Shown one piece after another: positions 1-8,264 of a DNA stretch of 24,593 bases. This DNA comes from JBDZVM01 sp040255675. GTDB lineage: Bacteria > Actinomycetota > Actinomycetes > Acidothermales > Acidothermaceae. The DNA lies in contig JBDZVM010000050.1 in the NCBI GenBank assembly GCA_040255675.1, forward strand, positions 1-24,593, given 5' to 3'. Position numbers and translations under genes: made by a program. Position 1 is the stretch's first letter. Every line of letters begins with the position of its first letter. Below the pieces are notes generated by a model, which searched no databases, had not been told where the DNA came from, and worked only from the letters and a program-made list of their open reading frames with translations.

Positions 1-53
1 GTGCGAGCACGATATGTCACCGTGCGAGCACGATATGTCACCGTGCGAGCACG
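1..53. repeat. 21-bp tandem repeat at the window start
   Basis: Two full copies of a 21-bp unit beginning GTGCGAGCACGATATG lie at 1-21 and 22-42, and a third copy matches for its first 13 bases (43-55 region). The unit is a multiple of three and is read through in frame by the first gene, giving a repeated CEHDMSP peptide. The repeat reaches the very first base, so its true copy number is unknown. Confidence 0.85.
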
Positions 54-490
54 ATGAGGCCCAGCAGAATGCGCCGCCGTCCAAGCGGCTGGCCGCGATC
101 GTCGAAGCCGCGTGGGCCGTGTTCGACGACGTCGTGGCGGGTGCGCCGGCCGAGTTGCGCAAAGGTCCTCGTGGCGGTGGCCGCGATCGCGACAAGATCG
201 CCGCGCACGTGATGGGCGCTGAGGCGTCGTACGCGCGCAAGATCGGCGTCAACCACAAGCAGCCCAGCTTTGCTGATCGAGTCGCGGTCGAAGCGCTGCG
301 GGCCGACATCGTGGCCGTGCTGCGGGCCGGCAGGTTGCCGGCGTCCGATATGAAGCTGGGGCAGAGGCAGAGGCAGAGGCAGGGGCAGGGGCAGGGCAAG
401 AGTGAGCCGTGGCCGCTGCGATACGCGGCGCGGCGCATCGCCTGGCACGTGCTCGACCACGCGTGGGAGATCGAAGACCGCGGCGAGTGA
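14..490 (+). CDS. DinB-like domain protein, possibly 5'-truncated
   Basis: This 158-residue protein resembles the DinB/mycothiol-dependent four-helix superfamily. His residues sit where that fold binds its metal: an AAHVMGAE segment near the middle and WHVLDHAWEIED at the C-terminus. I see no finer functional assignment. The start is uncertain: ATG codons at 14 and 35 both lie inside the 21-bp repeats, neither has a Shine-Dalgarno sequence, and the frame stays open to base 2, so the gene may begin upstream of the window. A hydrophilic Gln/Arg/Gly run near residues 117-129 comes from a hexanucleotide repeat and looks like an insertion in a loop before the last helix. It is followed 25 bases later by a DUF885 gene on the same strand. 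The coding call is fairly safe, the family call moderate. Confidence 0.6.
   Translation: MSPCEHDMSPCEHDEAQQNAPPSKRLAAIVEAAWAVFDDVVAGAPAELRKGPRGGGRDRDKIAAHVMGAEASYARKIGVNHKQPSFADRVAVEALRADIVAVLRAGRLPASDMKLGQRQRQRQGQGQGKSEPWPLRYAARRIAWHVLDHAWEIEDRGE
361..396 (+). repeat. Hexanucleotide microsatellite inside a coding region
   Basis: Six consecutive 6-bp units are present: three GCAGAG followed by three GCAGGG. They encode alternating Gln-Arg and then Gln-Gly. Because the unit is a multiple of three, copy-number change would lengthen or shorten the protein without a frameshift. Confidence 0.9.
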
Positions 491-515
491 GCGGCCGCGG
501 CGCTAGGTTGGCGGC

Positions 516-2144
516 ATGAACGAGCCGCTCGATCTTGCCGCCGCGGAAGCCTTTGCCGCCGCCGCTGTCGACGATATCTTGATCCACCAGCCGTCGCTTG
601 CCACCTCTCTCGGCGACCATCGTTTCGACGACCGGCTCGACGATTTGCGACCTGCCGCCGTCGACGACGAGATCAGGGCGCTGTCGGCACGACTCGACGG
701 GCTCGCGGCTTTTGACGACGCCGCCCTGCCGGTCGGGCATCGGGTCGATCTCGAGGTGCTGCGCACGCGGCTGCGCGAGCGACTGTTCGAGCTGTCGGTC
801 ACCCACGAACACACGTGGAACCCGCTCGTCGCCAACCCGGGCACCGCGCTTTACTTGCTGCTCGCGCGCGACTTCGCGCCGCTCGCGGAGCGGCTGCGAA
901 ACGTCGCGGCACGCCTTGCCTCGGTGCCCGAACAGCTCGACGCCGCGCGGGCGGTGCTCGCGCCGGCCGCGATGCCGCGCGTGCACGTCGAGACCGCCGT
1001 CGACCAGTTCGGCGGCACGCTCGCCATGCTCGACGGTGAGATCCCACGCCAACTCGAGTCGGCACCCGAGGTGAAATCCGTCGTCGAACCCGCTCTGGCC
1101 AGGGCCCGCGAGGCGGTCGCGGCGCACATCGAATGGCTGCGGTCATGCGTCGAATCGGCGTCCGGTGACGCGAGGCTCGGCCCCGACCTGTACGCCCGCA
1201 AGCTGGCTCTCGTGCTTGACATCGAGCGTTCGCCAGACCAAGTGCTGGCGGCGGCGTTAGCCGACCTCGAGCGTGTTGAAGACGCGCTTGCCCACGTGGC
1301 GGGCACGCTGGGCGGGGGGCCGCGCGAGGTGCTCGACCGGCTGGCGGCCGACGCGCCAACCGACGACACGGTGGTGGCGATCGCCCGCGACGCCTTGACC
1401 GAAGCGACCGCCTTCGTGCTCGCGCATGATTTGGTCACGATCTACGACGATCCCGTCGAGATCATCGTGATGCCCGAAATTCATCGTGGCGTCGCGGTCG
1501 CCTATTGCGATCCGCCCGGGCCGCTCGACCCGCCGTCCGCGCCGACGTTTTTCGCTATTTCTCCGACGCCCGCCGGCTGGCCCGCCGAGCGAGTCGCGTC
1601 GTTCTACCGCGAATACAACAACTACGCCTTGCGGAACCTGGTGATCCACGAGGCGATGCCCGGGCACATGTTGCAGCTCGCGCACAGCAGGCGCGGCCCG
1701 GCACCGACGAAGGTGCACCAGACGTTTTGGAGCGGTCCGTTCGTGGAGGGCTGGGCCGTTTACGTCGAGGAGCAGATGGCCCGGCACGGGTTCGGCGGCG
1801 CGCCGGTGCATTTGCAGCAGCTGAAGATGCGGTTGCGCTCGGCGATCAACGCGGTGCTCGACGTCCGGGTGCATTGCGACGGGTTGCCGCGCGAAGAGGC
1901 GATGGCGTTGATGACCGGTCGTGGCTACCAGGAGGAGGGCGAGGCGACCGGCAAGTGGCGCCGCGCGTTGCTGACGAGCGCGCAGCTGTCGACCTATCAC
2001 GTGGGCGCGACGCAGGTCGCCGAGATTGCTGATCGTGTGCGGGCGGCGCACCCCGATTGGACCGAACGGGCCGTGCACGACGCCATGCTGGCGCATGGCA
2101 ACCCGCCGCCGCGTCATTTGCTCGCGCTACTGGGCGATGTCTAG
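516..2144 (+). CDS. DUF885 family putative zinc metallopeptidase
   Basis: This 542-residue protein matches the DUF885 family, uncharacterised proteins thought to be metallopeptidase-like. The hallmark HEAMPGH is at residues 378-384, giving the His-Glu and second His of a zinc site. The segment FVEGWAVYVEE about 30 residues later supplies the conserved downstream acidic residues. The C-terminal GYQEEGEATGKWRRA and TYHVG segments are also typical. Length agrees with bacterial DUF885 proteins. No signal peptide is visible, so it is probably cytoplasmic. The ATG at 516 follows only a weak purine stretch (TAGGTTGGCGG). The gene converges on the glutamine amidotransferase gene, and the two stop codons share the palindrome CTAG at 2141-2144. 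Substrate unknown. Confidence 0.85.
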   Translation: MNEPLDLAAAEAFAAAAVDDILIHQPSLATSLGDHRFDDRLDDLRPAAVDDEIRALSARLDGLAAFDDAALPVGHRVDLEVLRTRLRERLFELSVTHEHTWNPLVANPGTALYLLLARDFAPLAERLRNVAARLASVPEQLDAARAVLAPAAMPRVHVETAVDQFGGTLAMLDGEIPRQLESAPEVKSVVEPALARAREAVAAHIEWLRSCVESASGDARLGPDLYARKLALVLDIERSPDQVLAAALADLERVEDALAHVAGTLGGGPREVLDRLAADAPTDDTVVAIARDALTEATAFVLAHDLVTIYDDPVEIIVMPEIHRGVAVAYCDPPGPLDPPSAPTFFAISPTPAGWPAERVASFYREYNNYALRNLVIHEAMPGHMLQLAHSRRGPAPTKVHQTFWSGPFVEGWAVYVEEQMARHGFGGAPVHLQQLKMRLRSAINAVLDVRVHCDGLPREEAMALMTGRGYQEEGEATGKWRRALLTSAQLSTYHVGATQVAEIADRVRAAHPDWTERAVHDAMLAHGNPPPRHLLALLGDV

Positions 2145-2827
2145 CCGCGCTTTTCGCCGTCCCGGGCAAGGGTAGCGATCAAGCGGTCGAGCAGCTGAGT
2201 TCCGGCTCGCGCCACGAGAGCGAGATGGCGCCGGTTGATCGAGATGCCGGGCGGCAGGTGCGGCTCGACGTCCGCCATGTGCTCGCCAGCGAGTTCACCG
2301 TGAAACTGCATGGCGTACGCGTTGCCGACCCGAAATGCCTGATGCGCATACGCGTCACTTGACGCGAGCAGGCTTGCGCCGGGCGGGAGATCGAAGGTGT
2401 CGCCGTGCCAATGGAATACCGGCAATGTGCGACCCGCCGGGCCGAAGACCGGGTCGCGGCGGCCTTCGTTGGTCAACGTGACGACGCCCAAACCGGCTTC
2501 CGGCTCGGCTCCTCGAAACACCTTGGCACCGAGCGCGGCGGCAAGCAGTTGGGCGCCGAGGCACACGGCGACGACGGGCACTTCACGTTCGACGCAGGAG
2601 CTGAGCAGTTCGCGTTCGGCAAGGAGATGAGGGTAGGCGTCGTCGTCGAGCGCACCCATCGGGCCTCCCATGACGACGAGGCCGGCAACCTCGTCGGCGC
2701 GGGGAACGGGCTCGCCCCGATCCATCCGGCGGATCTCGATTTTTTTACCGGCTCGTTCTACGGCCGAGGCGATGAGGCCCGGACCCTCGAAGGGCACGTG
2801 CTGGAGCACCACCCATGGATCTGCCAC
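2141..2827 (-). CDS. Class I glutamine amidotransferase domain protein
   Basis: This 228-residue protein is a stand-alone type 1 glutamine amidotransferase-like protein of the GMP-synthase/YfeJ-like group. The nucleophile elbow AVCLGAQLLA places Cys89 as catalytic, and QFHGEL gives the His176-x-Glu178 part of the triad. The loop VMGGPMGALDDD is typical of this group. I chose the GTG at 2827 because AAGGAAGG lies 8 bases upstream. The open frame continues further upstream but antisense to the pirin gene, with no family similarity there. With no synthetase partner beside it, its amide acceptor is unknown; related proteins are annotated as GMP synthase-like or as gamma-glutamyl hydrolases. It is divergent from pirin with a gap of about 150 bases. 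Confidence 0.85.
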   Translation of the reverse strand: MADPWVVLQHVPFEGPGLIASAVERAGKKIEIRRMDRGEPVPRADEVAGLVVMGGPMGALDDDAYPHLLAERELLSSCVEREVPVVAVCLGAQLLAAALGAKVFRGAEPEAGLGVVTLTNEGRRDPVFGPAGRTLPVFHWHGDTFDLPPGASLLASSDAYAHQAFRVGNAYAMQFHGELAGEHMADVEPHLPPGISINRRHLALVARAGTQLLDRLIATLARDGEKRG

Positions 2828-2980
2828 CTCTGGCGACCTTCCTTCCGCGCGCCGCGACTCCGCACGCCCCGCCGAGCCAATCCGAGTAGAAGATAGGCGA
2901 CGACGCAGTCGTGATCTCGGGGAAGGGTTGAGCGCCTCGCTGTGTTGTGGTCGCAGACACAGCGTTTTCAGGAGGATCCG

Positions 2981-3988
2981 ATGCCGGCCGTCACCGTCGA
3001 AAGCACACTCGCCCTTCCGCGCCTGCCGCTGACCGACCCGGCGGTCGACGCCGACCGGCCGGTTGTGTCGGTCACGACCGCGCCCTCCGGGTTCGAGGGC
3101 GAAGGGTTTCCGGTGCGGCGTGCGTTCGCGGGCGTCGACTTGCGCGCGCTCGACCCGTTCGTGCACATGGACCAGATGGGCGAGGTCGAATACGCGCCCG
3201 GTGAGCCCAAGGGCACGCCGTGGCATCCGCACCGCGGTTTCGAGACCGTCACCTACATGATCGACGGATTGTTCGAACACCACGACTCCAACGGCGGCGG
3301 CGGACTCATCACCAACGGCGACACCCAATGGATGACCGCCGGTGCGGGCATCTTGCACATCGAAACGCCACCCGATTACTTGGTTGCTAGTGGCGGCCTC
3401 TTTCACGGCTTCCAACTCTGGGTGAACTTGCCGAAATCCAAGAAGTTCTCACCGCCGCGGTATCAAGACATCCGCGCGTCCGCGGTTTCGCTTCTTACTT
3501 CACCGGACGGCGGCGCGCTGCTGCGCGTGATAGCCGGCGACGTTGCCGGGCACCCGGGCCCTGGAGTTACACACACGCCGATTTCTTTGGTGCACGCCAC
3601 TTTGTCGCCCGGTGCTTCGGTCACGATTCCGTGGCGGCCTGATTTCAACGCCTTGGTTTACGCCCTGGGCGGTATCGGCTCGGTCGGGGCTGATCGTCGT
3701 CCGGTTCGTATGGGGCAGCTTGCGGTTTTCGGTGCTGGCGACACCATCACAATCGGCGCGGCCGCGTCGCAAGAATCTCGTAGCCCGACGTTCGACGTCC
3801 TGATTCTTGGTGGACAGCCGATTCGCGAGCCAGTTGCCATGTATGGCCCGTTCGTGATGAACACGAAAGCCGAACTTATGCAGGCGTTCGAGGATTACCA
3901 AAAGGGCTTGCTCGGCTCGATTCCCGCTGAGCAAGCGCCGGTTCCGCACGGCGGCGTCGAGGGTGAGACGAGCGCGGACGACGTTTAG
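2981..3988 (+). CDS. Pirin family protein (cupin)
   Basis: This 335-residue bicupin belongs to the pirin family. HPHRGFETVTY (residues 82-92) and GILHIE (123-128) give the expected metal ligands His82, His84, His126 and Glu128. The C-terminal half has the Pirin_C pattern and ends in a conserved-looking FVMNTKAELMQAFEDYQKG region. Some bacterial pirins have quercetin 2,3-dioxygenase activity, and others interact with metabolic enzymes; the sequence does not decide between these roles. The ATG at 2981 is preferred over an upstream in-frame start at 2942 because AGGAGG (2970-2975) sits 5 bases ahead of it. It is probably cytoplasmic and monocistronic. Confidence 0.9.
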   Translation: MPAVTVESTLALPRLPLTDPAVDADRPVVSVTTAPSGFEGEGFPVRRAFAGVDLRALDPFVHMDQMGEVEYAPGEPKGTPWHPHRGFETVTYMIDGLFEHHDSNGGGGLITNGDTQWMTAGAGILHIETPPDYLVASGGLFHGFQLWVNLPKSKKFSPPRYQDIRASAVSLLTSPDGGALLRVIAGDVAGHPGPGVTHTPISLVHATLSPGASVTIPWRPDFNALVYALGGIGSVGADRRPVRMGQLAVFGAGDTITIGAAASQESRSPTFDVLILGGQPIREPVAMYGPFVMNTKAELMQAFEDYQKGLLGSIPAEQAPVPHGGVEGETSADDV

Positions 3989-4093
3989 CCGGGCAGATGT
4001 TGTGCGCTCGGGGGCGATTCGACCGCGAGTTCTAAGCGATCGCGGCTAGGGGTACCAGCACCGTTCGTCGTCGCCTGTGCCAGACTTGCGATC

Positions 4094-4714
4094 ATGAACG
4101 GATTCGCGCGTGATACCGCGACCGCCGCCTACTACGACCAGCGCGCTGCCGAATACGACGAGTGGTACGAGAACGAAGGGCGATTCGCTCAGCGCGACCG
4201 ACCAGTTTGGGAAGCTGAGGTCGAGCGGCTTGTGGCATTCGTGGGTACCCTGCCCGCTGCACGCACGCTTGACGTTGCCTGCGGGAGCGGATTTCTGACC
4301 CGATGGCTGCATGGGTTCGTGGTGGGGCTCGATCAAAGTTCATCGATGGTGGCGCTGGCACAGTCGCGGCTGCATTTCGGCGTGGCTTTGAAAGGCGACG
4401 CACTTGACCTGCCTTTCGCCGACAAGGCATTCGATCGCGTACTGACCGCGCATTTCTATGGCCATTTGCCGGCTGACGAGCGAGACGTGTTCTTGGCGGA
4501 GGCGCAGCGCGTGGGTCGGGAGTTGATCGTGATCGATTCGGCGTTGCGAGCGGGTGTGGAGCCGGAGCAGTGGGAAGAACGCGTGCTGAACGACGGCTCG
4601 CGGCACCGCGTGTTCAAGCGGTACCTGACGGCGACTCAGTTGGCCGACGAGATCGGCGGCTCGGTGGTGTTCGACGGGCCGTGGTTCGTGGCGGCGCATC
4701 GTCGCTGGGAGTAG
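4094..4714 (+). CDS. Class I SAM-dependent methyltransferase
   Basis: This 206-residue protein has the Methyltransf_11/25-type Rossmann fold. Motif I is DVACGSGFLT (residues 60-69), followed by VVGLDQSSSMVALAQSR as the acidic ribose-binding strand and the GDALDLPFADKAFDRV motif. An N-terminal YYDQRAAEYDEWY segment, common in this group, caps the SAM pocket. The substrate cannot be read from the sequence. The ATG has no strong ribosome site. The upstream 105 bases hold a CCGCGA/TCGCGG inverted repeat (4023-4028 and 4040-4045) with no T tract, so I do not call a terminator. A short tandem repeat follows the stop. Confidence 0.85.
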   Translation: MNGFARDTATAAYYDQRAAEYDEWYENEGRFAQRDRPVWEAEVERLVAFVGTLPAARTLDVACGSGFLTRWLHGFVVGLDQSSSMVALAQSRLHFGVALKGDALDLPFADKAFDRVLTAHFYGHLPADERDVFLAEAQRVGRELIVIDSALRAGVEPEQWEERVLNDGSRHRVFKRYLTATQLADEIGGSVVFDGPWFVAAHRRWE

Positions 4715-4727
4715 GGGTTCCGCGACC

Positions 4728-4793
4728 GGGTTTGCGGCGTCCCGGGGTCTTGCGGCGTCCCGGGTTTCGCGGCGTCCGGGTTTGCGGCGTCCG
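4728..4793. repeat. Four-copy 16-18 bp imperfect tandem repeat
   Basis: Four copies of a unit close to GGGTTTGCGGCGTCCC occur at 4728-4743, 4744-4761, 4762-4777 and 4778-4793. They fill the gap between the methyltransferase stop and the stop of the convergent DinB gene. No function is evident. The units are not palindromic, and the region lacks a poly-T terminator. Confidence 0.85.
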
Positions 4794-4798
4794 CTGTG

Positions 4799-5347
4799 TT
4801 AGTCGCGCGGCGGATCCTCGCCGGTGAGCCCGTCGACCGACTCCCTGATCAGGTCGGCGTGACCGACGTGGCGGGCGTACTCCTCGATCAAGTCGATAAG
4901 GATGCGCCGCATACTAGGTGTGCGTCCGTCGGGCCACGTGAACTTGCCCGGCTGGTCGAGACCGCCCTCGGCGAGCGCCTCGGTGGTTGCTGCTCGCGAC
5001 CTCGTGACCGCGTCGCGCCAAAGGTTCATGAGCTCTTCTGGCGTGTCGTGGGCGGCCGAGTGCCATTCCCAGTCCGGGTCCTTATCCCAGTCACCCTCGC
5101 TCCAGGGCGCTTGCAGGTTTCGACCGCGTAACCGGTGCGTGAAGTACTCGTCCTCGACGAGGGCGAGGTGTTTGAGCAAGCCGCCGAGGGTCATCGACGA
5201 TGCACCGACCGTCTGCGAGAGGCCTTTTCGGTCAAGGCCGCCGCATTTCCAGGCGAACGTCGCGCGCTGCCGCTCGAGCGAGCCGAGCAACGTAGCCACT
5301 TCGTCGCCTGCGACCGGAGGTTCCGGGAACGGCTGCGTGTCGGTCAT
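4799..5347 (-). CDS. DinB family protein (DUF664)
   Basis: This 182-residue protein matches the DUF664 branch of the DinB superfamily, common in actinomycetes and often suggested to be mycothiol-dependent. Metal ligands are visible as His60 in LLKHLALVEDEYF and His160 and His163 in EEYARHVGHADL. The segment TFAWKCGGLD near residues 30-39 is also typical of DUF664. I chose the ATG at 5347 (MTDTQPF). An in-frame upstream start at 5422 would add 25 residues that do not look like the family. No clear ribosome site precedes it. The 258 bases between this start and the endonuclease stop show no gene or obvious terminator. Confidence 0.85.
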   Translation of the reverse strand: MTDTQPFPEPPVAGDEVATLLGSLERQRATFAWKCGGLDRKGLSQTVGASSMTLGGLLKHLALVEDEYFTHRLRGRNLQAPWSEGDWDKDPDWEWHSAAHDTPEELMNLWRDAVTRSRAATTEALAEGGLDQPGKFTWPDGRTPSMRRILIDLIEEYARHVGHADLIRESVDGLTGEDPPRD

Positions 5348-5605
5348 GCTTGGCAACGCTACTTCGCGTTGCGGCGGGAGGAAACCCGCTCGCTCGGCCG
5401 TCGTCGGTCCAAGAATTTGCAATATGAGTTGTTGCGCTGTCGGGTCTTTGCGGCGCTCGGCCTACAGATGTCAGAGATTGCTGCCAGCTCGAACGAAGTC
5501 AGGTAGCAAGCTCGAGCGGGTCGTGGCGGACGGCGCCGGCCGCGCTCGACCGAGCGTTACGAATACCCGGTAGACCGATGGTGACGTGGTGCTCGTTGCC
5601 GCGGG

Positions 5606-6940
5606 TTACGCGGCCCGGGCGGGCGGTGGTCTAACGCTGACGGTGCCGTCGTTGTTGATGCTGATGCGCCAGCCGTACTCGTGGACGAAGTGATGGTGGT
5701 AGCTGCATAACAACACCATGTTGTGGAGCGCGGTGACGCCGCCGTCCGCCCAGTGGATGACGTGATGAGCTTCGCAACGGGACGGCGGTCGATCGCAGCC
5801 GGGCATAACGCAGCCCTTGTCACGTGCCGCGAGCGCTTTTCGGATAGCCAGGGTCGCTATCCGAGCGCTGCGGCCGACGTCGAGAATTTGCCGCGGCCCT
5901 CGAAGCGGGGGTGGCAGCGCGTCGAGAAATCGATGTGGCAACGCGTCGAGGCATCGCGGTGTTGCGACCCGTTGCGGTGCTCGGCGGTCTTCGCGCTCAA
6001 TGCCGATAGCCGCCGCGAGGCCGGTTGGCAGGTTTGCCGATGTCACAGACGCTGCTTTGGCGGTGACGATCCGCGTGACGACGGCGTCGCAAGCGATACG
6101 CCGTGCCGCGTTGACGCCGAGCTGCCCGCCATCGTTCATCTCGGCCGGAATTGTGCACTCGCGCTTCAAGCTTGCGTAATCGACATTCACGGACAGGTGC
6201 GGGCGTTCGCCGCCCACTTCTGGCAGCTCCCCGGAGTTCAGGACGTGGCCGGCGAGCTCGACAAGCGCATCGGCGCGGCGTTGAGCCGGTGTGCGGGGGT
6301 CGATGTCGCCAGCCGGAGTCGCTAGTGCGTCAAGTGCCGTACGCACCACCGCGGCCGATTCCGGATCGAGCACTCCCCGCAGCAGTCCGGTGCCCTGGTA
6401 GCTGATTGCCAGCTCGACCCAGCGGCTTTCGTAGTGCCTTTGGTCGATATCTACCTGCCCGTCAGGGTCGACGATATGGCGAAGGCGGCGCGCTGCCTGA
6501 TGTACCCGAGCAGGATCGAAGGCGCGCGCCACCTCGAGCAATACACGCTCGGCATCGGCCTGCATCTGCTCGGGTAGCGGCGCCAAACCGTCGGCGATCG
6601 CCCTGACGTGGGCGAACGAAATAGTGCCCGCAGCGAAATCGTCGCCGATAGCGGGGCGCTCGTCTAGCCGGATGCCGACCTCGACGTGCGCGCCTGCCGA
6701 CCCTGCACTCATTCGGCACGCGTGCCGTAGGAAGGCTTTAGTGCTGGCAAATCCTTGCACTGCCGCGGCTCCCGCGCGATGTGCTGCGGTGACCTTGCGG
6801 GTGAACAGTGACTCCAATCGCGCAAGTTGACGGCCCAACTCGCGCACTTCCTCGAGCATCGCTTCGGCTGGCGCGGCATCGTTCGACATCTTCTGCAGAT
6901 CGTCGATCGCCGTTGTCAACCGTGCGATTGCCGAAGTCAA
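5606..6940 (-). CDS. DUF222 domain HNH endonuclease (13E12-type)
   Basis: This 444-residue protein has an N-terminal DUF222 region (about 20-330) and a C-terminal HNH nuclease domain. The nuclease shows CVMPGC (377-382), the catalytic EAHHVIHWADGG (His392-His393), ALHNMVLLCSYHHHFVH with the middle Asn, and Cys pairs that probably bind structural zinc. Such proteins are numerous in actinomycete genomes, often in many copies, and some lie in mobile or prophage regions; no such element is visible here. The start is TTG at 6940, with GGGGGTGA just upstream and an in-frame stop immediately before it; an ATG at codon 18 is the alternative. Between DUF222 and HNH an Arg/Pro-rich stretch holds a duplicated RxLDALP peptide from a 24-bp repeat. 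Confidence 0.9.
   Translation of the reverse strand: MTSAIARLTTAIDDLQKMSNDAAPAEAMLEEVRELGRQLARLESLFTRKVTAAHRAGAAAVQGFASTKAFLRHACRMSAGSAGAHVEVGIRLDERPAIGDDFAAGTISFAHVRAIADGLAPLPEQMQADAERVLLEVARAFDPARVHQAARRLRHIVDPDGQVDIDQRHYESRWVELAISYQGTGLLRGVLDPESAAVVRTALDALATPAGDIDPRTPAQRRADALVELAGHVLNSGELPEVGGERPHLSVNVDYASLKRECTIPAEMNDGGQLGVNAARRIACDAVVTRIVTAKAASVTSANLPTGLAAAIGIEREDRRAPQRVATPRCLDALPHRFLDALPPPLRGPRQILDVGRSARIATLAIRKALAARDKGCVMPGCDRPPSRCEAHHVIHWADGGVTALHNMVLLCSYHHHFVHEYGWRISINNDGTVSVRPPPARAA
5911..5958. repeat. 24-bp imperfect direct duplication within the endonuclease gene
   Basis: The 24-base segments 5911-5934 and 5935-5958 match at about 20 of 24 positions and sit head to tail. They encode the paired RCLDALPH and RFLDALPP peptides in the linker before the HNH domain. 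The length is a multiple of three, so the frame is kept. Confidence 0.75.
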
Positions 6941-7182
6941 ACCAGTTCACCCCCCGTCCGTTCGAGTTCGATGCTCAAAGCCTAGACCCAGCTACCGACA
7001 AAAATCCCTGCCAGCAAAGGCTTTGTGGATGGCTCGACCAATGTGGAAAACCGCCTTCTTTGCGATCCAATGCTGTGGATAGCAAAAGCGTTCGAGTGGA
7101 GGCATCCACGGCTGAGCGCGCCATCAACTTGTTCTGAGTTATCCGGCCTGAGTCCGTGAGCGGTGGTCGATGTGAGATTGGT

Positions 7183-8178
7183 TCACGACGCTGGGCTGAG
7201 CCAGCCGCGGCGGACGGCAGCTACGCCTGCCGCAAATCGCGTCGTCGCACCGAGTTCTTGCATCAGGGCGCTGATGTGGCGGCGGACTGTTTTGACGCTG
7301 ATGCCTTGCTGACGTGCGATGGCCTCGTCTTTGAGTCCAGCCGCCAGTGCCTCAAGAATGCGCTCGCGCTGGCCGTTTGCCTTTTCTCTAAGCGGAACTC
7401 CCGGTGGCGCCCACGGCCTGGCCTTAGCCCACTTCAGTTCGAAATACGCGACGAGTGCGTTGACGATGCCCTGGTCGCGGATGAGCAGGCACGGGTGGCC
7501 GTAGGGTCCGAGTGCGACCACTGCGGTGTGCCCGTCAACGATAAGCATCTTCGTCGGAAGCTTGTCGGAGATGACGCGGATTTTCTCTCCGTCATGGAAG
7601 CTTGAAGCGGCAGCCTCAGGAGATTCGCGCAGAAGGTGCTCGTCGATGATGTGCCGATATGAGCCGCCGCGGCGGAACAACGCTGGTTCGGGCGGAAGGT
7701 AGATGTCGCGAACATCCTCTGTGTGACCGCTCGGCAGCACAATTTCCTCACCGTAGGGGCCCGTGGACAAGGCGAGAGCGTACTCTTTGGCACTTTGGGA
7801 CAACACTGCGTGCAGACCCGTCACGTGCTTGCGATTCGTGACCACTGTGCACGAGGAGCGAGGGTTGCGCCGCTGTCGGCTGCGCACTTCGAACCGCGCG
7901 GCTCGCACAGCGGCCTTTTGCAGCCTGCTGAATGTGTGACGGAGCTCGTCCATCTCGATTTGCCACCGCAGCATAACTTTGGCGAATGCTGTATCGGGCA
8001 TCGTGGGAGTGAGCGTGGGAGGCACCCGGGGAACGGCGAACGCCAGCCCCGATCTGAGCAGCACCTGGACTTTTGGCTCCTGCCACATCGCATCGTCGCG
8101 CGGGCCAGACTTGAAGCCTTGGCCGAGCAACTTCTCGTATAGTGCCCGCACGTCGGCCGGGATTAGCGGCTCAGCCAC
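7183..8178 (-). CDS. LuxR-type helix-turn-helix transcriptional regulator
   Basis: This 331-residue protein ends in a LuxR/GerE-type DNA-binding domain. RERILEALAAGLKDEAIARQQG followed by ISVKTVRRHISALMQELGA (about residues 270-310) is the helix-turn-helix. The N-terminal 250 residues resemble the Streptomyces-type TrmB-like/LuxR regulators, with a helical N-terminus and a phospholipase-D-like middle part in which the ALSTGPYGEE and GEKIRVISDKLPTKMLIVDG segments are typical. No receiver or autoinducer domain is seen, so the signal is unknown. The start is GTG at 8178, with AGAAGG 5 bases upstream. It lies 86 bases downstream of the diguanylate cyclase stop on the same strand and could be cotranscribed with it. 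Confidence 0.85.
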   Translation of the reverse strand: MAEPLIPADVRALYEKLLGQGFKSGPRDDAMWQEPKVQVLLRSGLAFAVPRVPPTLTPTMPDTAFAKVMLRWQIEMDELRHTFSRLQKAAVRAARFEVRSRQRRNPRSSCTVVTNRKHVTGLHAVLSQSAKEYALALSTGPYGEEIVLPSGHTEDVRDIYLPPEPALFRRGGSYRHIIDEHLLRESPEAAASSFHDGEKIRVISDKLPTKMLIVDGHTAVVALGPYGHPCLLIRDQGIVNALVAYFELKWAKARPWAPPGVPLREKANGQRERILEALAAGLKDEAIARQQGISVKTVRRHISALMQELGATTRFAAGVAAVRRGWLSPAS

Positions 8179-8264
8179 GACGGCCTTCTGTCTAGCGGGT
8201 TCATCGCGTGTCGATCATAGGCGCAGATGAAGCCGCCGCGACGTCGAACCGGGGAGTTGCCGAA

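Noticed and set aside
2828..3415. N-terminal extension of the amidotransferase frame, antisense to pirin
   Set aside because: The added 196 residues have no family similarity and lie over the well-supported pirin gene; a GTG with a strong ribosome site exists at 2827.
4023..4045. CCGCGA/TCGCGG inverted repeat after pirin as a terminator
   Set aside because: The stem is short with a long loop and no following T tract, so a terminator call is not supported.
5723..6325. 200-codon plus-strand frame opposite the HNH endonuclease gene
   Set aside because: It lies fully antisense to a gene with clear DUF222 and HNH motifs and has no recognisable domain.
7024..7082. Replication origin
   Set aside because: The boxes are imperfect and few, and no dnaA, dnaN, gyrB or rpmH genes are nearby.
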